DNA of 64,000 nt from Chitinimonas koreensis (GTDB lineage Bacteria > Pseudomonadota > Gammaproteobacteria > Burkholderiales > Chitinimonadaceae): the NCBI RefSeq assembly GCF_014353015.1, contig NZ_CP060704.1:4923001-4987000 (forward strand), in the 5' to 3' direction. The translations under genes and the position numbers were made by a program. Below, piece by piece: positions 46,150 to 55,436 of the stretch. The notes below the pieces were generated by a model that worked only from the letters and a program-made list of their open reading frames with translations, made no database searches and was not told the DNA's origin. Every line of letters begins with the position of its first letter. Position 1 is the stretch's first letter.

Positions 46150-46185
46150 AGGCCCTGGCTTCGCGATGCGGCGCCGGGGCCTTTT
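46150..46185 (+). terminator. Terminator of the chemoreceptor gene
   Basis: The stem AGGCCCTGG/CCGGGGCCT (one G-U pair) is followed by TTTT, starting 20 bp after the chemoreceptor stop. The rest of the gap to the GGDEF gene contains an AT-rich patch at 46252-46276, a possible promoter. Confidence 0.75.
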
Positions 46186-46448
46186 GCCGCCCGCCTCCGG
46201 CGGCGGCTCCGTCCTGCCCGGGCATGGACGGAGTCACCCGGAACATCGCCCGATATTTTTTATATTTCTTGTCATGGATCAGAATCACCATGCCCCGACC
46301 CGCGCACAATACCCAGTATCCGAGCCCGGCCGGCGTGCGACCGGCGGCACGGTGGACAACAGACAGAACGGACCAGGAGACCGAGGAACCCCGCAACCGT
46401 TACCGGGCGGCCGCGAATGCCGCGCCGCACGGCCGGTTCGGGGCAGTC

Positions 46449-47363
46449 ATGCGAAAGATGTTCATGGAGCGCAAGCAGCAGGAACTGTTGATGCGGGCTT
46501 TCACCCGGGCGGCCAACGCCGTCATGATCGCCGATCGCCAAGGGCGCATCGTCTGGGTCAACCAGGCGCTGTGCCGGCTGAGCGGCTACGACGAGGCGGA
46601 GCTGCTGGGCCAGACGCCGGCGCTGCTGCACTCGGGCGAGCACGAAGCGGACTTCTACCGCGGGCTGTGGGACACCATCCTGGCCGGCCAGCCGTGGCAG
46701 GGCGAGCTGATCGAGCGCGACAAGCAAGGCCGGCGCTATACCGTGAGCCAGCTGATCACCCCGCTGTTCGACGACAGCGGCGCCATCACCCACTTCATCG
46801 CGATCCAGCACGACCTGAGCGCGCAGCAGGGCGAGCGCGAGAAGATGGAGCACCTCGCCTATCACGACAGCCTGACCGGGCTGCCCAACCGGCTGCACTT
46901 CGTCGACCGGCTGAACCGCGCCATCGCCGCTGCGGCACGGCAGGGCGGCATGCTGGCGGTGATGTTCCTCGACCTCGACCGCTTCAAGGCGGTGAACGAC
47001 ACGCTGGGCCACGCGATCGGCGACCGGCTGCTGGTGTCGGTGGCCGAGCGGCTGACGGGCGCGGTGCGCAAGTCGGACCTAGTGGCACGGCTGGGCGGCG
47101 ACGAATTCACCGTGCTGGTGACCGACCTGGCGAACGCCGCCGACGTCGACAGCGTGGCCAGGCAGCTGGTGGCGGCCGTCGGCCAGCCCTTCGCCTTCGA
47201 TCACCACCCGGTGCAGACCCACGCCAGCATCGGCATCAGCCTGTATCCGCGCGACGGCGACTGCGCCGAACTGCTGCTGGAGCGGGCCGACGAGGCGATG
47301 TACCGGGTCAAGGCGCAGGGCGGCGGCGGCTACGGGCACTGGCAACCCGCGCTGCCGCGGTGA
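46449..47363 (+). CDS. PAS-GGDEF diguanylate cyclase
   Basis: The protein would make c-di-GMP from two GTP. The product from ATG 46449 is 304 aa: PAS domain (FTRAANAVMIADRQGRIVWV ... IAIQHDLS, about 18-125) and GGDEF domain (LAYHDSLTGLPNRLHFVDRL from 137) with an intact GGDEF motif at 216-220 (ARLGGDEF). No EAL domain follows. A possible allosteric I-site (RxxD, 'RKSD' five residues before LVARL) is present. The start is uncertain: in-frame ATGs upstream (for example at about 46291) would add a polar tail without obvious domain. No clear ribosome-binding site. It probably works opposite to the HD-GYP protein at 39181. Confidence 0.87.
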   Translation: MRKMFMERKQQELLMRAFTRAANAVMIADRQGRIVWVNQALCRLSGYDEAELLGQTPALLHSGEHEADFYRGLWDTILAGQPWQGELIERDKQGRRYTVSQLITPLFDDSGAITHFIAIQHDLSAQQGEREKMEHLAYHDSLTGLPNRLHFVDRLNRAIAAAARQGGMLAVMFLDLDRFKAVNDTLGHAIGDRLLVSVAERLTGAVRKSDLVARLGGDEFTVLVTDLANAADVDSVARQLVAAVGQPFAFDHHPVQTHASIGISLYPRDGDCAELLLERADEAMYRVKAQGGGGYGHWQPALPR

Positions 47364-47532
47364 ACGGCGCCGGCCGGCTGCGCGCCGGAGCGGCGCCGCC
47401 GGTTCCGTTGATGCCGGTCAAGCGCCGGCGGCGGCGGCCGGATTAAGGTCGGGACCGGATAGGCCGGCTGCGCGCCGCCGTCGCCGGCCGAGCCGCCGCG
47501 GCCGGCCGCCGCCGGACGACGGGAGAGAAGAC

Positions 47533-50036
47533 TTGGCTGAACACCCGCAATGGCCCGAGGGCCTGACGAGCGCCGAGGCGGCGGCGCGGCTGGCCGCCGA
47601 CGGGCCGAACCTGCTGGCGGCGGAACGGCGCCGGTCGTGGGGACGCACCCTGCTGGAGATCGTGCGCGACCCGATGTTCCTGCTCCTGCTGGGCGCCGGC
47701 TCGATCTACCTGGTGCTCGGCGATCGGCTGGAGGCGGCCGCGCTGCTCGGCTTCGTCGCGATCATCATCCTCGCCGCCGCGCTGCAGCAGCGCCGCACCG
47801 AACACGCGCTGGAGGCGCTGCGCGAGCTGTCCAGTCCGCATGCGCTGGCCATCCGCGACGGCCGGCCGGTCCGCATCCCCGGCCCGCAGGTGGTGGCCGG
47901 CGACATGGTGCTGCTCGACGAGGGCAGCCGGATCGTGGCCGACGGCCGGCTGATCCAGGCGCACAACCTGGCCGTCGACGAATCGCTGCTGTCGGGCGAA
48001 TCGCTGCCGGTCGCCAAGCGCGCCGCGGACGGCGCAAGCGGCGAGCCGGTCGGCCTGGCCTACGCCGGAACGCTGGTCACCGCCGGCCAGGGCTGGCTGC
48101 GCGTCACCGCGACCGGGTCGCGCACCGCCTTCGGCCGGATCGGACGGGCGCTGGACACCGTCGAGCGCCCGCCCTCCCCCTGCAGACCGAGCTGGTCCGG
48201 CTGACCCGCCGCCTGGCCTGGGGCGCCGGCGCGCTGTCGCTGCTGATCGCGGTGGCCGCGCAGCTGCGCGGCGCCGACGCGCTGACCGCGGTGCTGGCCG
48301 GCATCGCGCTGGCCATGGCGATCCTGCCGCACGAGCTGCCCGTCATCATGACCGTGTTCCTGGCGCTGGGCGCCCGCCGCATGGCGCGCGCCGGCGTGCT
48401 GACGCGCCATCTGCAGGCCATCGAGACGCTGGGCCGGGTCACCGCGCTGTGCGTCGACAAGACCGGCACGCTCACCGAGAACCGCATGGCCGTCGCGGCG
48501 CTGCAAGTCGGCGAGGCCCGGCTGGACCTGGACGGCCCGGCCCCGGTCGGCGAGCTGCCGGAAGACTTCCACCTGCTGGTCGAGTACGCCGTGCTGGCCA
48601 GCGCGCGGGTGCCGACCGACCCGATGGAGCGCGCCTTCCACCACCTGGCCGAGCGCTATCTCGCCGGGACGGAACATCTCCACCCGGACTGGGCGCTGAT
48701 CCGCGAATACGAGCTGACGCCGGCGCTGCGCGCCATGTCCCACGGCTGGTCGGGCGACGAGGCGGCGTCGCGGCACCCGGTCGCGGCCAAGGGCGCGCCC
48801 GAGGCCATCGCCGCGCTGTGCCACCTGCCGCCGGCCGAGGCCGGCCAGCTGATGCGGCATGCCGACGCGATGGCGGCGCGCGGCCTGCGCGTGCTGGCGG
48901 TCGCGCGCGCCGAGCAGGACGGGCAGGACTGGCCGGACGACCAGCACGATTTCTCCTTCCGCCTGCACGGCCTGATCGGCCTGGCCGACCCGATCCGGCC
49001 CGAGGTGCCAGCCGCCGTGGCCCGCTGCCGCGAGGCCGGCATCGCGGTCTACATGATCACCGGCGACCATCCGGTCACCGCCCGCGCCATCGCGGCGCAG
49101 GCGGGGATCGACACCGACGGCGTGCTCACCGGCAGCGCGATCGACGGCCTCGATGCCGCGGCGCTGGCGCGGCAACTGGCCGCCACGCGGGTGTTCGCCC
49201 GCCTCGATCCGCAGCAGAAGCTGAGGCTGGTCGAGGCGCTCGCGGCCCGCGGCGAGGTGGTGGCGATGACCGGCGACGGCGTGAACGACGCGCCGGCCCT
49301 CAAGGCGGCGCACATCGGCATCGCCATGGGCCGGCGCGGCACCGACGTGGCGCGCGAGGCGGCTTCGCTGGTGGCGGTGGAGGACGACTTCGGCGCCATC
49401 GCCGGCGCCGTCGCGCACGGGCGCCGCATCTACGACAACCTGGCGCGGGCCGTGGTCTACACGCTGGCCGTCCACCTGCCGACCATCGCGCTCGCCTTCG
49501 TGCCGGCGTTGCTGAGCCTGCCGCCGGTCCTGCTGCCGCTGCACATCGCCTTCCTCGAACTGGTGATCGGCCCGGCCTGTTCCATCGCCTTCGAGTCCGA
49601 GCCCGGCGATGCGCACACCATGCGGCGGCGGCCGCGCCTCCGTTCGGAACGGCTGCTGTCACCGCGGGCCTGGCGGCTCGCGCTGGGCGCCGGCGCGGGC
49701 GCCGCGCTGTGGACGCTCGCCGGCTATGCGGCAATCCTCGCGCTGGGCGCCGGGGCGGAAGCGGCGCGGGCCGCGGGCTTCACCGCGATCGTGTGCGCCA
49801 ATCTCGGCCTGATCCTCGGCGTCCGCAGCGCCGGCCGCCCCACGCCGGCGCTGGCCGCCGTCGTCGGCGCGACGCTGGCCGCGCTGGCCTTGGTCCACGC
49901 CGTGCCGCCGCTGCGCACCGCGTTCGGCTTCGCGCCGCTCTCGGCCGCACAGGCCGCGATCGCCGCGCTGCCGCTGCTGCCGACCTGGTTCGGCGCCGTC
50001 TGGCTGGGGCGCAAGGACCGCGGCCGCATCCGCTGA
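47533..50036 (+). CDS. P-type cation-transporting ATPase (frame break near 48178)
   Basis: A P2-like cation pump of 834 aa after repair. It contains the phosphorylation motif CVDKTGTLTEN (Asp at about 309), TGES-type loop LLSGESLPVAK near 160, MITGDHPVTARAIA, and MTGDGVNDAPALKAAHIGIAMG near 579; TM helices surround LPHELPVIMTVFLALG, where PEGLP/PEELP is usual. There is no N-terminal heavy-metal domain or CPC motif. The start is a TTG at 47533 after GGGAGAG. The N-terminal frame ends at 48204 unless one C is added to the C5 run at 48176-48180, which joins VERPPSP to LQTELVRLTRRLAW. The transported ion (Ca2+, Mg2+ or other) is not known. Confidence 0.85.
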
Positions 50037-50178
50037 GGCGGCGTGCACTGGGCGAATCGGGGACGGGCCGGGGCGAGCCCGGAAGGCGGGACGGGTACGC
50101 CGCCCCCGCGGCGCCGCGGCCGAGGTCTGGCCGGGGCGCAAGGGCGACGGCCCCGGGGGGCCGGGCGGGGGAATTCGA

Positions 50179-50253
50179 TCGGGAGAAGGTCGGGAGAAGG
50201 TCGGGAGAAGGTCGGGAGAAGGTCGGGAGAAGGTCGGGAGAAGGTCGGGAGAA
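50179..50253. repeat. 11-bp tandem repeat, about 6.8 copies
   Basis: The unit 'tcgggagaagg' is repeated exactly six times from 50179 to 50244, with a seventh partial unit to 50253. It lies between the convergent P-type ATPase and nitroreductase genes, so it is outside coding regions. The gap 50037-50353 otherwise holds only GC-rich DNA. Confidence 0.95.
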
Positions 50254-50326
50254 TGCGATCGGGACCGGCGATCCGCCACAGGCCGGACCTGGCCTGCGGC
50301 GGACGTTCGCGTTGCCGGAGAATCGT

Positions 50327-50349
50327 GCGGGCGGGACGATCCCGCCCGC
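50327..50349 (-). terminator. Probable terminator of the nitroreductase gene
   Basis: The stem GCGGGCGGGA-CGA-TCCCGCCCGC lies directly after the stop codon (50354) of the minus-strand nitroreductase gene. A T-tract is weak, so termination efficiency is uncertain. Confidence 0.45.
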
Positions 50350-50353
50350 GCGC

Positions 50354-51382
50354 TCAGCCGAGCACGTCTTCCACCGGCCGGCGCGGCGTATGGGTCCGCC
50401 GCTCGGCCCGGCCGATGCGCAGCAGGATCTGCGGGAACGCCGCGCCGCCGACCGCGGCCTGCAACCGGCCGCGCAGCGATTCGACCTCGATCGGCTGGTT
50501 GAGGAAGGACGCGTCGAAGCCGGCGGCGCAGGCCGTGAGCAGGATGCGCTGCAGCGCCTGCCCGGTGGCGAGCCAGGCCTGGACGTCGTCCATTTCCGTC
50601 GAGATGCAGGCCAGCGTCGGCGAGTGGCGGACCAAGTTCTCGTGCGAGGCGGCGACGTTCTCGCCCATGTCGAAGGTGCGCACGATCAGCCCGGCGATCG
50701 GCGCCGCCGCATCCAGCAGCGCGCCGGAGCCCGCCGCATAGGCCGGCATGCCGTCCTGCGCGCGGCTGCCGTGCAGCCAGCGGGCCAGTTCCTGGCGGAA
50801 CGCCGGATCGGCGAACTGGATCTCGTCGCCGCGCGCGACCAGCTCGGCCAGGTGGCGGCGCGGCTCGAGCTGGTCGACGAAGCTCAGCGCCACGCCCTCC
50901 TCGCCCGCGGCCTGCAGCAACTGGGCGCGCAGCGCGGCCGGCAGCGCTTCGTCGGCATAGCGGCGCCGGTCGGTGGCGCGGCGGGTGATCTCGGGGAACA
51001 GCGGCGCCAGCGCCGCCGGCTGGTGCGCGCACGGATTGGGCTGCATCAGCGCGAGGACGTCGGGCTCGACCTTGAACGGGAAGGTGTCGATCTGGACGCC
51101 GCAGCCGAAGTGGGCGAACGCCACCCGCAGGTTCATCAGGGCCGCGCCGCAGCTGATGATCAGCTCGCGGTCGTAGGGGTCGCAGACCGGCAGCGACCGC
51201 GTGCGGTCCGCAAGCAGCGACAGGCTCTCGTCGTCCAGCTTGAAGCGCCACGGCTGCGTGTTGTGGCTCGACGGCGCGAGCGTCGCGTAGCGCAGCAGGA
51301 AGCGCATCTGCTCGCCGAAGCCGCTGGCGTGCGGGAACTCGCGGGCCGCGGTCTCCCAGGCGGACAGGTCTGGTGTGCTCAT
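50354..51382 (-). CDS. Acg-like nitroreductase-family FMN protein
   Basis: The 342-aa protein resembles the Acg family of FMN-binding proteins (nitroreductase fold), which in Mycobacterium belongs to the dormancy (DosR) regulon. Typical stretches are FLLRYATLAPSSHNTQPWRF near residue 28, YDRELIISCGAALMNLRVA, TDRRRYADEALP and SPTLACISTEMDDVQAWLATGQALQRILLTA; the C-terminal part carries LLRIGRAERR. An AGGAGA precedes ATG 51382. It faces away from the beta-CASP nuclease gene across 259 bp. Enzyme activity (flavin storage or nitro reduction) is not known. Confidence 0.85.
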   Translation of the reverse strand: MSTPDLSAWETAAREFPHASGFGEQMRFLLRYATLAPSSHNTQPWRFKLDDESLSLLADRTRSLPVCDPYDRELIISCGAALMNLRVAFAHFGCGVQIDTFPFKVEPDVLALMQPNPCAHQPAALAPLFPEITRRATDRRRYADEALPAALRAQLLQAAGEEGVALSFVDQLEPRRHLAELVARGDEIQFADPAFRQELARWLHGSRAQDGMPAYAAGSGALLDAAAPIAGLIVRTFDMGENVAASHENLVRHSPTLACISTEMDDVQAWLATGQALQRILLTACAAGFDASFLNQPIEVESLRGRLQAAVGGAAFPQILLRIGRAERRTHTPRRPVEDVLG

Positions 51383-51641
51383 GATCCGAATCTCCTCGTG
51401 GCCGGTGTGCGTCCCGACGATCCGGTCCGGCCGTTCCGCGCCGGACATGCAGCGACTCTACCGGCCGCCTGCGCCAGCCCGTTGATCCGCATCAACTTTC
51501 CGTCCGCCGCCGGCGGCCGTCCGGCCGCGGTCGCCGGCCATCCACTGCCGGCCGCAGCGCGCAGCAGGCTTGATCCTGCGCAAGGACCGCGCGGGCGGAC
51601 GCCGGATACTCGGGCAACGACCCAGGAGGAGGCCCTGCACC

Positions 51642-53003
51642 ATGCGACTGCAATTCCTAGGCGGCACCGGCACGGTGACCGGATCGAAATACCTGCTCGA
51701 GGTCGGCGGCCTGCGCGTGCTGGTCGACTGCGGCCTGTTCCAGGGCTGGAAGATGCTGCGCCTGCGCAACCGCGCACCGCTGCCGGTCGAGCCGGCCAGC
51801 ATCGACGCGGTGGTGCTCACCCACGCCCACCTCGACCACAGCGGCTACCTGCCGCTCCTGGTGCGCGACGGTTTCCGCGGGCCGGTCTACTGCACCGCCG
51901 GCACCGCCGAGCTGTGCGGGGTGCTGCTGCCCGACAGCGGCCGGCTGCAGGAGGAAGAGGCGAACTACGCCAACCGCCGCAGCTTCAGCCGCCACGACCC
52001 CGCGCTGCCGCTGTATACCGAGGCCGATGCCTACGCCTGCCTGCAGCGGCTGGTGCCGGGCGACTTCGAGCGCGACCTGCCGCTCGGGCCGGGCATCGGC
52101 CTGCGCCTGCGCCCGGCCGGCCACATCCTGGGCGCGGCGATGGCGGAAATCTCGTTCGGCGGCCGCCGCATCGTGTTCTCGGGCGACCTGGGCCGTCCGC
52201 ACGACCCGGTGATGAAGCCGCCGGTCAGCCCGGGCCGGGCCGACTGGCTGCTGGTCGAATCGACCTACGGCAACCGCCGGCACGCGCCGGAGGACGCGCA
52301 GGCGCAACTGGGCCGCATCATCCGCCGCACCGTCGCGCAATCGGGCGTGGTGCTGATCCCGACCTTCGCCGTCGGCCGCGCCCAGAGCCTGCTCTACCTG
52401 ATCCACCGGCTGCGCGCCGAGGGCGAGATCCCGCAGGTGCCGGTCTACCTCAACAGTCCGATGGCGCTCGACGCCACCGAGATCTTCGTGCGCCACCAGG
52501 GCGAGCACCGGCTCGACCGCGCGCAGTGCGAGGCGATGTGCCGCTCGGCCATCGCGGTGCAGTCGGCCGAGGAATCGAAGGCGCTGAACCGGCAGCGCGG
52601 CCCGATGATCATCCTGGCCGCCAGCGGCATGGCCACCGGCGGCCGGGTGCTGCACCACCTCAAGGCCTTCGCGCCGGACCCGCGCAACACCATCGTGTTT
52701 TCCGGCTACCAGGCCGGCGGCACGCGCGGCGCGGCCATCCTGGGCGGCGCGCGGCAGGTGCGCATCCACGGCGAGGACGTGCCGGTGCACGCCGGCGTCG
52801 AATGCCTGTCCAGCCTCTCGGCCCACGCCGATGCCGACGAGATCCTCGAATGGCTGCGCGGCTTCGTCGCCCCGCCGCGGCAGACCTTCGTGGTGCACGG
52901 CGAGCCGGACGCGGCCGACGTCCTGCGCCGCCGCATCGCCGACGAGCTGGGTTGGCCGGTCTGCGTGCCCGATTACCTGCAGTCCGTCGAGCTGAACGCA
53001 TGA
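51642..53003 (+). CDS. Metallo-beta-lactamase/beta-CASP RNA nuclease
   Basis: A 453-aa protein of the CPSF73/RNase J-like class. The zinc-binding HAHLDHSG motif lies at residues 61-68, further MBL motifs include LVESTYGNRRHA and RIVFSGDLGRPHDP, and the beta-CASP insert begins near ALLI-type VVLIPTFAVGRAQSLLYL and includes MIILAASGMATGGRVLHHL. The C-terminal motif FVVHGEPDAAD supplies the last histidine. RNA cleavage is inferred from the family. AGGAGGAGG precedes the ATG. Its last bases overlap the AMP phosphorylase start (ATGA, 53000-53003), so they are probably co-translated. Confidence 0.9.
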   Translation: MRLQFLGGTGTVTGSKYLLEVGGLRVLVDCGLFQGWKMLRLRNRAPLPVEPASIDAVVLTHAHLDHSGYLPLLVRDGFRGPVYCTAGTAELCGVLLPDSGRLQEEEANYANRRSFSRHDPALPLYTEADAYACLQRLVPGDFERDLPLGPGIGLRLRPAGHILGAAMAEISFGGRRIVFSGDLGRPHDPVMKPPVSPGRADWLLVESTYGNRRHAPEDAQAQLGRIIRRTVAQSGVVLIPTFAVGRAQSLLYLIHRLRAEGEIPQVPVYLNSPMALDATEIFVRHQGEHRLDRAQCEAMCRSAIAVQSAEESKALNRQRGPMIILAASGMATGGRVLHHLKAFAPDPRNTIVFSGYQAGGTRGAAILGGARQVRIHGEDVPVHAGVECLSSLSAHADADEILEWLRGFVAPPRQTFVVHGEPDAADVLRRRIADELGWPVCVPDYLQSVELNA

Positions 53004-54523
53004 CGGCCGCCACGCTGCGCCTGCGCCCGCTCGGCATCGACGGCGGACACGAGCACGCGGTCTACGTCAACGCCGGCTGCCACGTCTGCCGCGCCGAGGG
53101 TTACGAGGCGCAGACCCGGCTGACGGTGGCGGCCAACGGCCGCAGCCTGGTCGCCACGCTGCACATGGTGCACGGCGACCTGCTCGGGCTGGGCGAGGCC
53201 GCGCTGAGCCTGGCGGCGCAGCATGCCCTCGAGCTGCGCGCGGGCGAGCCGCTGAGCCTGTCGCACCTGCCGGTGCTGCGCTCCGAGAGCGCCCTGCGCG
53301 CCAAGATCTACGGCCAGCGGCTCGACGAGGACCAGTTCGCCGGCCTGGTCGCCGACGCGGTCTCAGGCCGGCTGTCGGACCTGCACCTGGCGGCGCTGGT
53401 GTCGGCTTGCGCCGGCGACAAGCTGGACCTGGCCGAATCGCTGGCGCTGACCCGCGCCATGGTCCAGGCCGGCGAGCGGCTGAGCTGGTCGCGCCACCCG
53501 GTGATGGACAAGCACTGCGTCGGCGGCCTGCCCGGCAACCGCACCACGCCCATCGTCGTCGCCATCGCCGCCGCCGCCGGCCTCTTGATGCCCAAGACCT
53601 CGTCGCGCGCCATCACCTCGCCGGCCGGCACGGCCGACACCATGGAGGTGCTGGCGCCGGTCGAACTCGACTCGGCCGCCATCCGCCGGGTGGTGGAGCG
53701 TACCGGCGGCTGCGTCGTATGGGGCGGCGCGATGCGGCTGAGCCCGGCCGACGACGTGCTGATCCGCATCGAGCGGCCGCTGGGCCTGGACAGCGACGGC
53801 CTGATGGTGGCCTCCATCCTGTCCAAGAAACTGGCGGCCGGTGCCGAACGCGTGCTGCTCGACCTGCCGGTCGGCCCGACCGCCAAGGTGCGCGACGCCG
53901 CGGGCGCCGGCCGGCTGGCCGCCCGCCTGCGCGCGGTCGGCCAGCAGCTCGGGCTCGAGGTCGACATCGCCGTGACCGACGGCCGCCAGCCGGTCGGCCG
54001 CGGCATCGGGCCGGCGCTGGAGGCACGCGACGTGCTGCAGGTGCTGCGGGGCGAGCCGACCGCGCCGGCGGACCTGCGCGAACGCGCGCTGCTGCTGGCC
54101 GGCCGCATCCTCGAGATGGGGGGCGCGGCGGCGACCGGCCTGGGCCTGGTTCGCGCCACCGAGCTGCTCGACGGCGGCCAGGCCTGGCAGCGCTTCCAGG
54201 CGATCTGCGAGGCGCAGGGCGGCATGCGGACGCTGCCGCGCGCGCCGTTGACCGAGACCATGACGGCGCCGGCGCCCGGCCGGGTGAGCGCGATCGACAA
54301 CCGCGTCCTGGCCCGCATCGCCAAGCTGGCCGGCGCGCCGCAGTCGCCGGCGGCCGGGCTGGACCTGCACGTCAGGCTGGACGACGCGGTCGAGGCCGGC
54401 CAGCCGCTCTACACCCTGCACGCCGAGGCGCCGGGCGAGCTGCGCTACGCGCTGGCCTACGCCCGCGAAAACCTGACCGCCATCGCATTGGGAGAACCGA
54501 CATGCCCAGCACCCTCCTGCTGA
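53000..54523 (+). CDS. AMP phosphorylase (archaeal-type thymidine phosphorylase family)
   Basis: AMP phosphorylase splits nucleoside 5'-monophosphates with phosphate to a base and ribose 1,5-bisphosphate. The 507-aa protein has the three-domain plan of the family, an extra N-terminal domain of about 90 residues seen in AMP phosphorylases but not in classic DeoA, the phosphate loop DKHCVGGLPGNRTTP (170-184) and the signature KTSSRAITSPAGTADTMEV (199-217). These match archaeal enzymes better than bacterial DeoA. It overlaps the MBL gene by 4 bases and the PRPP-synthetase-like gene by 22. No ribose-1,5-bisphosphate isomerase or type III RuBisCO is in the window. Confidence 0.87.
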   Translation: MTAATLRLRPLGIDGGHEHAVYVNAGCHVCRAEGYEAQTRLTVAANGRSLVATLHMVHGDLLGLGEAALSLAAQHALELRAGEPLSLSHLPVLRSESALRAKIYGQRLDEDQFAGLVADAVSGRLSDLHLAALVSACAGDKLDLAESLALTRAMVQAGERLSWSRHPVMDKHCVGGLPGNRTTPIVVAIAAAAGLLMPKTSSRAITSPAGTADTMEVLAPVELDSAAIRRVVERTGGCVVWGGAMRLSPADDVLIRIERPLGLDSDGLMVASILSKKLAAGAERVLLDLPVGPTAKVRDAAGAGRLAARLRAVGQQLGLEVDIAVTDGRQPVGRGIGPALEARDVLQVLRGEPTAPADLRERALLLAGRILEMGGAAATGLGLVRATELLDGGQAWQRFQAICEAQGGMRTLPRAPLTETMTAPAPGRVSAIDNRVLARIAKLAGAPQSPAAGLDLHVRLDDAVEAGQPLYTLHAEAPGELRYALAYARENLTAIALGEPTCPAPSC

Positions 54524-55386
54524 CCCTGCCCGGCAACGAGGCCGCCGGCGCCGCCCTGGCCCAGGCCGCCGGCTGCCGGACCGCGGCGGTCCAACTGCAC
54601 CGCTTTCCCGATGGCGAGACGCGGGTCACCCTGCCGGCCGGATTGCTCGGCTGCCGCGTCGTGCTGCTCTGCAGCCTCGACCGCCCCGACGAAAAGCTCG
54701 CCCCGCTGCTGTTCGCCGCCGACGCGGCGCGGGAGCTGGGCGCGCTGGAGGTCGGCCTGGCGGCGCCCTACCTGGCCTACCTGCGCCAGGACGCCCGCTT
54801 CGCGCCGGGCCAGGCCATCAGCGCGCGCACCTTCTGCCGGGTGCTGGCGCGGCATTTCGACTTCGTGGCGACGGTCGACCCGCACCTGCACCGCTATCCC
54901 TCGCTCGACGCGCTGTTCGACATCCCGGCCGTCCGCGTGCCGGCCGCGCCCGCCGTCGCCGACTGGATCGCCGCCCGGGTCGAACGCCCGCTGCTGATCG
55001 GGCCGGACAGCGAGAGCGAGCAATGGATCGGCGACGTGGCCCAGCGGCTGGATGCGCCGTTCCGGGCGCTGGAGAAACGGCGCGACGGCGACGCCGACGT
55101 CACGGTCTCGCCGCTGGGCGACGGCGACTGGCACGGACGGACGCCGGTGCTGCTCGACGACATCCTCTCCACCGGCAGCACCATGCTGGCCGCCATCGAG
55201 CGCCTGCGCGCCGCCGGCCTGCCGCCGCCGCTGTGCGTCGCGATCCACCCGGTCCTGGCCGGCGAGGCGTGGGCCCGGCTGCGCTCGGCCGACACGGCCG
55301 GGGTGGTCAGCTGCAATACCATCGCGCATCCGAGCAACGCGATCGACGTGATGCCGCTGCTGGCCAGGGCGCTGCCCCCGGCCTGA
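54502..55386 (+). CDS. Ribose-phosphate pyrophosphokinase-like protein
   Basis: The 294-aa protein has the PRPP-synthetase features: RQDARFAPGQAISARTFCRV (R95-Q96), TVDPHLHR with the catalytic-loop histidine, and the PRPP-binding loop LDDILSTGSTM (219-227 for DDILSTGST). It is shorter than the main bacterial Prs (about 315 aa), and the RQDxRFxxG pattern resembles archaeal forms. The ATG lies within the end of the AMP phosphorylase gene (22-base overlap), implying coupling. It may make or use PRPP; housekeeping Prs is expected elsewhere. Which sugar phosphate it prefers is unknown. Confidence 0.82.
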   Translation: MPSTLLLTLPGNEAAGAALAQAAGCRTAAVQLHRFPDGETRVTLPAGLLGCRVVLLCSLDRPDEKLAPLLFAADAARELGALEVGLAAPYLAYLRQDARFAPGQAISARTFCRVLARHFDFVATVDPHLHRYPSLDALFDIPAVRVPAAPAVADWIAARVERPLLIGPDSESEQWIGDVAQRLDAPFRALEKRRDGDADVTVSPLGDGDWHGRTPVLLDDILSTGSTMLAAIERLRAAGLPPPLCVAIHPVLAGEAWARLRSADTAGVVSCNTIAHPSNAIDVMPLLARALPPA

Positions 55387-55436
55387 GCAGGCCGGGCCGC
55401 CGACCCGCCAGGCCGGTGCCGCGGCCGGCCGGCGGC

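Noticed and set aside
48449..51600. Long plus-strand open frame continuing from the P-type ATPase region across the nitroreductase gene
   Set aside because: Low-complexity Arg/Ala/Gly translation without motifs; only its last part (53000-54523) is a real gene, with its own start.
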